Of a stretch of 64,000 nt of DNA, positions 62,165 through 64,000 are shown piece after piece. The notes below the pieces were generated by a model, which searched no databases, was not told the origin of the DNA, and saw only the letters and a program-made list of their open reading frames with translations. Positions within the stretch are counted from its first letter, which is position 1; each line of letters opens with the position of its first letter. The translations under genes were made by a program, and so were the position numbers. This DNA comes from Bacillota bacterium (GTDB taxonomy: Bacteria > Bacillota_I > Bacilli_A > Izemoplasmatales > Hujiaoplasmataceae), in contig JAHIVB010000010.1 of the NCBI GenBank assembly GCA_018816905.1, positions 117,888 to 181,887 on the forward strand, given 5' to 3'.

Positions 62165-62200
62165 ATGAAAAAATGCACAAGAAAAGTTGTGCATTTTTTT
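62165..62200 (-). terminator. Terminator of the YwaF-like gene
   Basis: The ten-base stem AAATGCACAA/TTGTGCATTT (arms 62171-62180 and 62187-62196) is followed by T-rich sequence on the minus strand. Confidence 0.88.
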
Positions 62201-62223
62201 TATAAATGTTGAAGAAAAACAGT

Positions 62224-62940
62224 TTAAGCTTGAATTTCTTTTCGTTTAGCTTTTTCAGTCAAATGAATTGGTAAATACATTAAATACATTAAGAGCGCAG
62301 CCAAAGGTATAAACACAAGCAGATATACGAATTGGTTGACATTCATCAAGAAACTCATAAAGTCGGCTGGCACATGGAACAAGAACAGTTCATCTGATCC
62401 ACCGAACTTGAAGGTAGCATAACCTGAGATCATACCATAGAATGCTAGAAACATCATTGAGATGAGTAAATCCTTTTTTACCGGTTTAAATCCTAACACC
62501 CGGTATCCATAGACCGCAAACCATCCAATGCAGGCATGTGCACCAAAATAGGTCCATCCGTCCCATCTGTCAAGCCCCCAGATTGTATCAAAGAAAAAAT
62601 AAGTCAGAAGGGTACCAAATGCATAGAAATAGAATATTTTAAATGCTTTCTCGTTTTTGAAAGCCAAGGAAAAAGTCAGACCATAAAGTGCGAGTCCACA
62701 AAGTGGAATCCGGAAGATCGATCCATTCAATATTCTGTTTTCAAATACTCTCCATTCAAATAAAACAACCAATACCAATAAAAAGATACGAACCCAAATT
62801 TCAGACTTGGTGTTTTTAAGTTTTGGACCGAGAGTCCAAATGAAAACCAAGGTAGAAAATAAACCTAGTAATAATAAGATGTGTGTTAACCCAAACCATT
62901 CAATCGTTTGTCCCACTTGTCCGCTAAAAAATTCACCCAT
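62224..62940 (-). CDS. TIGR02206 (YwaF-like) membrane protein
   Basis: The 238-residue protein has about six membrane helices. The family pattern GLTHILLLLGLFSTLVF ... LCGLALYGLTFSLAF ... RWDGWTYFGAHACIGWFAVYGY ... HVPADFMSFLMN matches TIGR02206/YwaF (TMEM164-type) proteins, whose activity in bacteria is unknown. It lies alone between the VOC protein gene and the ABC transporter operon and ends at a strong terminator. Confidence 0.85.
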   Translation of the reverse strand: MGEFFSGQVGQTIEWFGLTHILLLLGLFSTLVFIWTLGPKLKNTKSEIWVRIFLLVLVVLFEWRVFENRILNGSIFRIPLCGLALYGLTFSLAFKNEKAFKIFYFYAFGTLLTYFFFDTIWGLDRWDGWTYFGAHACIGWFAVYGYRVLGFKPVKKDLLISMMFLAFYGMISGYATFKFGGSDELFLFHVPADFMSFLMNVNQFVYLLVFIPLAALLMYLMYLPIHLTEKAKRKEIQA

Positions 62941-62992
62941 TACAGATTAAACCTCTCTTTGTGTATGTGTTATGTTTTCTATAAATTGAACT

Positions 62993-63403
62993 TTACTTTA
63001 ATGAGTTCTTCTGATGAAGCTTATAATCCTTAATTTCTTTTTCTACCATCTCTTTATATTCGGTCACACTAGGTTCCCATAATTCGATTGGATTGCCGAA
63101 AGGATCTTTGAATGTCGCAAACTTTCCATAATCATAGGAGGTGACATCAGACAAGATTTCTACCTTCTCTTGTTTCAAATTCGTAATGATGGTATCAATG
63201 TCATCGACCCTTAGATTCAGATAAGGGTTATTTGGGTTGTGGTCACGTTTTAATGTGAGAACCATTAATTGTTCTCCTTCGATGAATCCGGTTCCATAGG
63301 CGGAGAATTCCAGGCCTAAATGGATTTCATACCAATCGAACAGATCTTTTTGATCTCCGTTTAAATGAATGAAGACGCCTCCGATTCCAATTGCTTTGGC
63401 CAT
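62993..63403 (-). CDS. VOC / glyoxalase family protein
   Basis: The 136-residue protein has one vicinal-oxygen-chelate fold: GGVFIHLNGDQKDLFDWYEIHLGLEFSAYGTGF, then NLRVDDIDTIITNLKQEKVEI, then DYGKFATFKDPFGNPIELWEPS. The DPFGNPIELWEP ending is typical of glyoxalase/bleomycin-resistance-like proteins and supplies metal ligands. The substrate is unknown. The ATG at 63403 follows GAGGAGGC and lies inside the 3' end of the broken DUF1801 gene. Confidence 0.82.
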   Translation of the reverse strand: MAKAIGIGGVFIHLNGDQKDLFDWYEIHLGLEFSAYGTGFIEGEQLMVLTLKRDHNPNNPYLNLRVDDIDTIITNLKQEKVEILSDVTSYDYGKFATFKDPFGNPIELWEPSVTEYKEMVEKEIKDYKLHQKNSLK

Positions 63404-63657
63404 AGCTCGTGCCTCCTCTGTAATTCATATAGTTCTATGAATTCTTCTACTGACATTTTAAGAGATAAATCTGAAAGTAGTCTGAGAGTTGCCTCTGTTA
63501 TCGATTTAAACCTTATACAGCTTTTACCCATATTCGGTGTTTTATTTAACATCTCTTGGTGTTTAGTAATAAAATAATCTTTTAGTTCTTCTTTAACATA
63601 AATGCCATAGTGATAAATGTTGATGGAATGCTTTTGAGCAGCAATCGATAAAAACAG
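63361..63657 (-). pseudogene. DUF1801 protein gene, N-terminal half missing
   Basis: The frame from 63657 to 63361 reads LFLSIAAQKHSINIYHYGIYVKEELKDYFITKHQEMLNKTPNMGKSCIRFKSITEATLRLL and continues SLKMSVEEFIELYELQ, the C-terminal half of a DUF1801 (iron-chaperone-like) protein. The similarity continues 35 codons upstream of the first Met (63552) and stops at an in-frame TAA (63658-63660). No start with a ribosome binding site is present. It appears to be a truncated remnant. Its end overlaps the VOC gene start. Confidence 0.65.
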
Positions 63658-64000
63658 TTAAGGTACCGTGCTGCAGATTTAACAACTGTCAGTTATCATG
63701 ATACACGACTCTTTTAACAAAAATAAATTTGTACTTTCGGCACTTTTGCCTTTCAGTAATGAAGGTAAAATTGTGGTTCCTTAATGTGATTTTTTGACTT
63801 CGTTTAGAAGACTTAATTCATCCTTCAGTATAGAAGCCAAGCAGCTTAGAGCCACATTATTGCCCAGGCCGATTAGATAGAACTGTCGATTACTATGAAA
63901 ACCACTACTTTGAACATTTTTTTGCATGAATTAGTGGAGTGAGAACATACCTTTATATAGCCGTTATATGTCGTTTATATAGTCGTTTCTATGAACCTGA
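63658..64000. other. End region with no gene recognised
   Basis: The last 340 bp hold only short open runs broken by stops on both strands. The A+T-rich sequence lacks promoters I trust and shows no tRNA or repeat. It could be degraded DNA upstream of the DUF1801 stump or the edge of a replaced segment. Confidence 0.4.

Noticed and set aside
63658..64000. Transposase remnant at the right edge
   Set aside because: Only short runs between stops were seen and I found no DDE motif or inverted terminal repeat.

Overview
The window reads as a low-GC, Firmicutes/Tenericutes-type chromosome, close to the Acholeplasma/Izemoplasma/Haloplasma side of the Mollicutes. This placement is inference. It rests on A+T-rich intergenic DNA, Gram-positive housekeeping gene sets (hrcA-grpE-dnaK-dnaJ with CIRCE, dnaG-rpoD-trmK-nif3, phoH-ybeY-cdd-era-recO, YneF, GlyQS-type glycyl-tRNA synthetase) and many lipoproteins with threonine-rich linkers. 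TGA acts as a stop (for example in trmK, rsmE and serC), so the code is standard and not the Mycoplasma/Spiroplasma code. Most genes lie on the minus strand in tightly packed operons with ATGA or TAATG overlaps. Promoters with TTTACA or TTGACA, 17 bp, TATAAT are easy to read. No tRNA, rRNA, CRISPR array or intact mobile element was seen.

Layout. 1-1.5 kb: start of nadC, preceded by a gene for a Fic-fold protein that has lost its catalytic motif. 1.7-7.6 kb: a lipoprotein and topoisomerase IV (parC, parE). 7.7-10.3 kb: plsY, yneF, a ferredoxin, a MarR regulator and a DegV/FakB-like protein. 10.4-20.1 kb: information-processing genes (nif3-trmK-rpoD-dnaG, glyS, recO-era-cdd-ybeY-phoH, rpsU). 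20.3-23.5 kb: a small membrane protein, mtaB-rsmE and a thioredoxin-fold lipoprotein. 23.6-29.3 kb: an SMC-type operon, PadR-jetA-jetB-jetC, related to Wadjet but with no jetD nuclease gene next to it. 29.4-33.7 kb: a radical SAM enzyme, an ABC exporter pair and an MFS transporter. 33.8-38.6 kb: the HrcA heat-shock operon with two CIRCE-like operators. 38.7-44.5 kb: a beta-helix lipoprotein, a GGDEF/HD-GYP sensor, a metallo-hydrolase, a ROK glucokinase and rpmG. 44.6-47.5 kb: a lipid-type operon with a fused fatty-acid kinase (FakA-FakB). 47.7-53.1 kb: a glutamate/serine operon (gdhA, DUF1015, unknown, serC, serA) with a cre-like site and a leader terminator. 53.2-55.7 kb: a lipoprotein and a copper-chaperone-like operon. 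56.0-57.8 kb: an accessory module (XRE-ImmA/IrrE, PIN, 39-residue protein). 58.1-62.1 kb: a MacB-like ABC transporter with its two-component system. 62.2-63.7 kb: a membrane protein, a glyoxalase-like protein and the stump of a DUF1801 gene.

How genes work together. PlsY, the DegV protein and the FakA-FakB fusion suggest phospholipid synthesis from imported fatty acids by way of acyl phosphate. GdhA makes the glutamate that SerC uses, and SerA supplies SerC's substrate. The most unusual loci are the jetD-less JetABC operon with its PadR operators, the degenerate Fic protein coupled to nadC, and the XRE-protease/PIN/39-residue module.
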